From Deltaproteobacteria bacterium (GTDB lineage Bacteria; Desulfobacterota; GWC2-55-46; UBA9637): a DNA stretch of 64,000 bases. A program made the translations under genes and the position numbers. The stretch's first letter is position 1, and every line of letters begins with the position of its first letter. Under the pieces are notes generated by a model that saw nothing but the letters and a program-made list of their open reading frames with translations, ran no database searches and had not been told where the DNA came from. The DNA is taken from the NCBI GenBank assembly GCA_030690165.1, contig JAUYHF010000033.1, forward strand, positions 1 to 64,000, in the 5' to 3' direction. This document shows, one piece after another, positions 63,088 through 64,000 of the stretch.

Positions 63088-63575
63088 CAGACGGCGATAA
63101 GCTTCTCATATACATAGATGACAAAATATTTGCCGTGGATGCGGATACGGTGGATGCGCTGGTGGAGACGGAACGGTTTTTCATGCTGCCGATGCTTCAG
63201 TCCCATTCATTTTCCGCCCCCTATCCCCTTCATGGAGGGGGACAGGGGGCGGTGGGATTTATAAAAGGCGTGATAACCAGGCGCGGTGATGTGGTCGTTG
63301 TGGTTGATATAGGGGATCTGTTTGGGGCGCCGTCGGTTCAAGGTGAAGGGAGATATAAGGTTCTTGTGCTTAAAAAAGACGCCTTATGTCTCGGAATATA
63401 TGTCGGCGCAAAAGGGCTGTCATTTCTCTGGGAAGAAGATCTAAAGAACCTTGAGTTTAAACCATTAACGGAAAATTATATTCATGGCATGATTGACCCT
63501 TCAGGTAAAAAAATACGCATTCTTGACTGGCAGAGGATATTGGAAGAGACACAGAGGTTGGTAAGCAGCAGGTAG
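63084..63575 (+). CDS. cheW: Chemotaxis coupling protein CheW
   Basis: Links receptor to CheA, 163 residues, one CheW SH3-like domain with LLIYIDDKIFAVDADTVDAL, GFIKGVITRRGDVVVVVDIGDLFG and VLVLKKDALCLGIYV. A C/G hairpin repeat at 63214-63252 is inserted in frame (APYPLHGGGQGAVG) in the loop before the GFIKG strand. ATG overlaps the MCP stop. Confidence 0.92.
   Translation: MTDGDKLLIYIDDKIFAVDADTVDALVETERFFMLPMLQSHSFSAPYPLHGGGQGAVGFIKGVITRRGDVVVVVDIGDLFGAPSVQGEGRYKVLVLKKDALCLGIYVGAKGLSFLWEEDLKNLEFKPLTENYIHGMIDPSGKKIRILDWQRILEETQRLVSSR
63214..63252. repeat. C/G hairpin repeat inserted in cheW
   Basis: CCGCCCCCTATCCCC (63214-63228) pairs with GGGGGACAGGGGGCGG around a CATG-containing loop. 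It is translated without disturbing the frame. Same type as at 14949-14997 and 32006-32050. Confidence 0.75.
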
Positions 63576-63576
63576 A

Positions 63577-63627
63577 GATAGCGGGTAGCGTTTAGTATTT
63601 CCTATCCGCTATCCGCTACCCGCTAAT
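63577..63627. repeat. Heptad hairpin between cheW and cheA
   Basis: ATAGCGGGTAGCG on the left pairs with units ATCCGCT, ATCCGCT, ACCCGCT on the right, 7-nt period. The last unit runs to one base before the cheA ATG, so cheA has no ordinary ribosome-binding site. Confidence 0.8.
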
Positions 63628-64000
63628 ATGGACACATCACAATACAAGACGCTTTTTCTTCAAGAAACAGAGGAACACCTTAAAGGAATAAGCGAGGAAC
63701 TGCTTAAACTGGAAAATGAACCGCATGCCCCTTCCGGCATAGATAATCTCTTCAGACACTTTCATTCCATTAAAGGGATGGCCGCATCAATGGGTTATGA
63801 AGCTATGGCCGGCTTCAGCCATCAATTAGAAGACCTCCTTGACGCGGTCAGAAAAAAAAAGATACCCCTCAGCCAGGAGATTATAGACGTCATTTTAAGC
63901 GGGACAGATATTCTGCAAACATTTACAAGACTCATTGCAGAGGATAAACCCCTTGATATGGATACCAGCCGCTTATTGTCAAGGATTAAGACCATATTGA
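63628..64000 (+). CDS. cheA: Chemotaxis histidine kinase CheA, N-terminal part
   Basis: Open from ATG 63628 to the window edge, 124 codons. It is a histidine phosphotransfer (Hpt) domain: MDTSQYKTLFLQETEEHL, then LFRHFHSIKGMAASMGYEAM, where the first His of HSIKG is phosphorylated, and HQLEDLLDAVR. The kinase part lies outside the window. It follows MCP and cheW. Confidence 0.92.
   Translation, partial: MDTSQYKTLFLQETEEHLKGISEELLKLENEPHAPSGIDNLFRHFHSIKGMAASMGYEAMAGFSHQLEDLLDAVRKKKIPLSQEIIDVILSGTDILQTFTRLIAEDKPLDMDTSRLLSRIKTIL

Noticed and set aside
4507-63627. CRISPR array
   Set aside because: The tandem units are 7 nt with no spacers of uniform length, so they are not CRISPR repeats; no cas gene is present.

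Overview
The window looks like a chromosomal piece from an anaerobic, Gram-negative, probably autotrophic bacterium of moderate GC content. Nitrospirota (Thermodesulfovibrio-like) or a related sulfur- or metal-cycling lineage fits best. The reasons are HdrBC-type proteins, a split archaeal-type glutamate synthase, a four-subunit 2-oxoacid:ferredoxin oxidoreductase next to succinyl-CoA ligase, a bactofilin plus peptidoglycan-trimming gene set, and a chemotaxis operon. No rRNA is present, so the lineage is inference. Housekeeping genes dominate, and the window sits close to the replication origin (dnaA-dnaN, parAB-rsmG-mnmG, parS sites).

Layout. 0-5.3 kb: mobile-element tail, ferredoxin, HdrB/HdrC-like pair and three-part glutamate synthase. 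5.3-7.9 kb: unknown gene, decayed gene and a PilX-like pilin carrying a propeller-like repeat domain. 8-10 kb: hisB-hisH-hisA. 10-18.3 kb: prmA, suhB-like and rnj (minus), then mgtE, recO, glyQ, polyprenyl synthase and nth (plus). 18.4-22.2 kb: restriction-modification island (EcoRV-like nuclease, adenine methylase, a second putative nuclease, broken regulator) next to tRNA-Leu(CAG), bounded by imperfect 26-bp direct repeats. 22.3-26.9 kb: transaldolase, NCS2 permease, rRNA methylase, rdgB, ilvE. 27-33.7 kb (minus): bactofilin, Csd6-like, membrane coiled-coil, Csd4-like and NHL-repeat protein, a predicted cell-curvature operon. 33.7-38.1 kb: parB-parA-rsmG-mnmG. 38.4-45.5 kb: response regulator, purD, a defence insertion (SIR2-STAND protein and toxin-antitoxin pair), purE, tsaC. 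45.7-51 kb: gdhA, dnaA, origin, dnaN, ssb, hisF. 51-56.5 kb (minus): sucC-sucD-korD-korA-korB-korC under a ZTP riboswitch. 56.7-64 kb: galU, hsp20, lon, thiL and a chemotaxis operon (MCP, cheW, cheA).

Two things stand out. First, a ZTP (pfl) riboswitch with a convincing terminator sits in front of the succinyl-CoA ligase/2-oxoglutarate synthase operon, which is not a purine or folate locus. Second, the window is peppered with imperfect hairpins whose arms are built of 7-nt tandem units. The unit sequence differs between copies but the 7-nt period is kept. They lie at operon junctions, inside the riboswitch expression platform, and in frame inside genes; some copies end exactly in the ribosome-binding site of the next gene.
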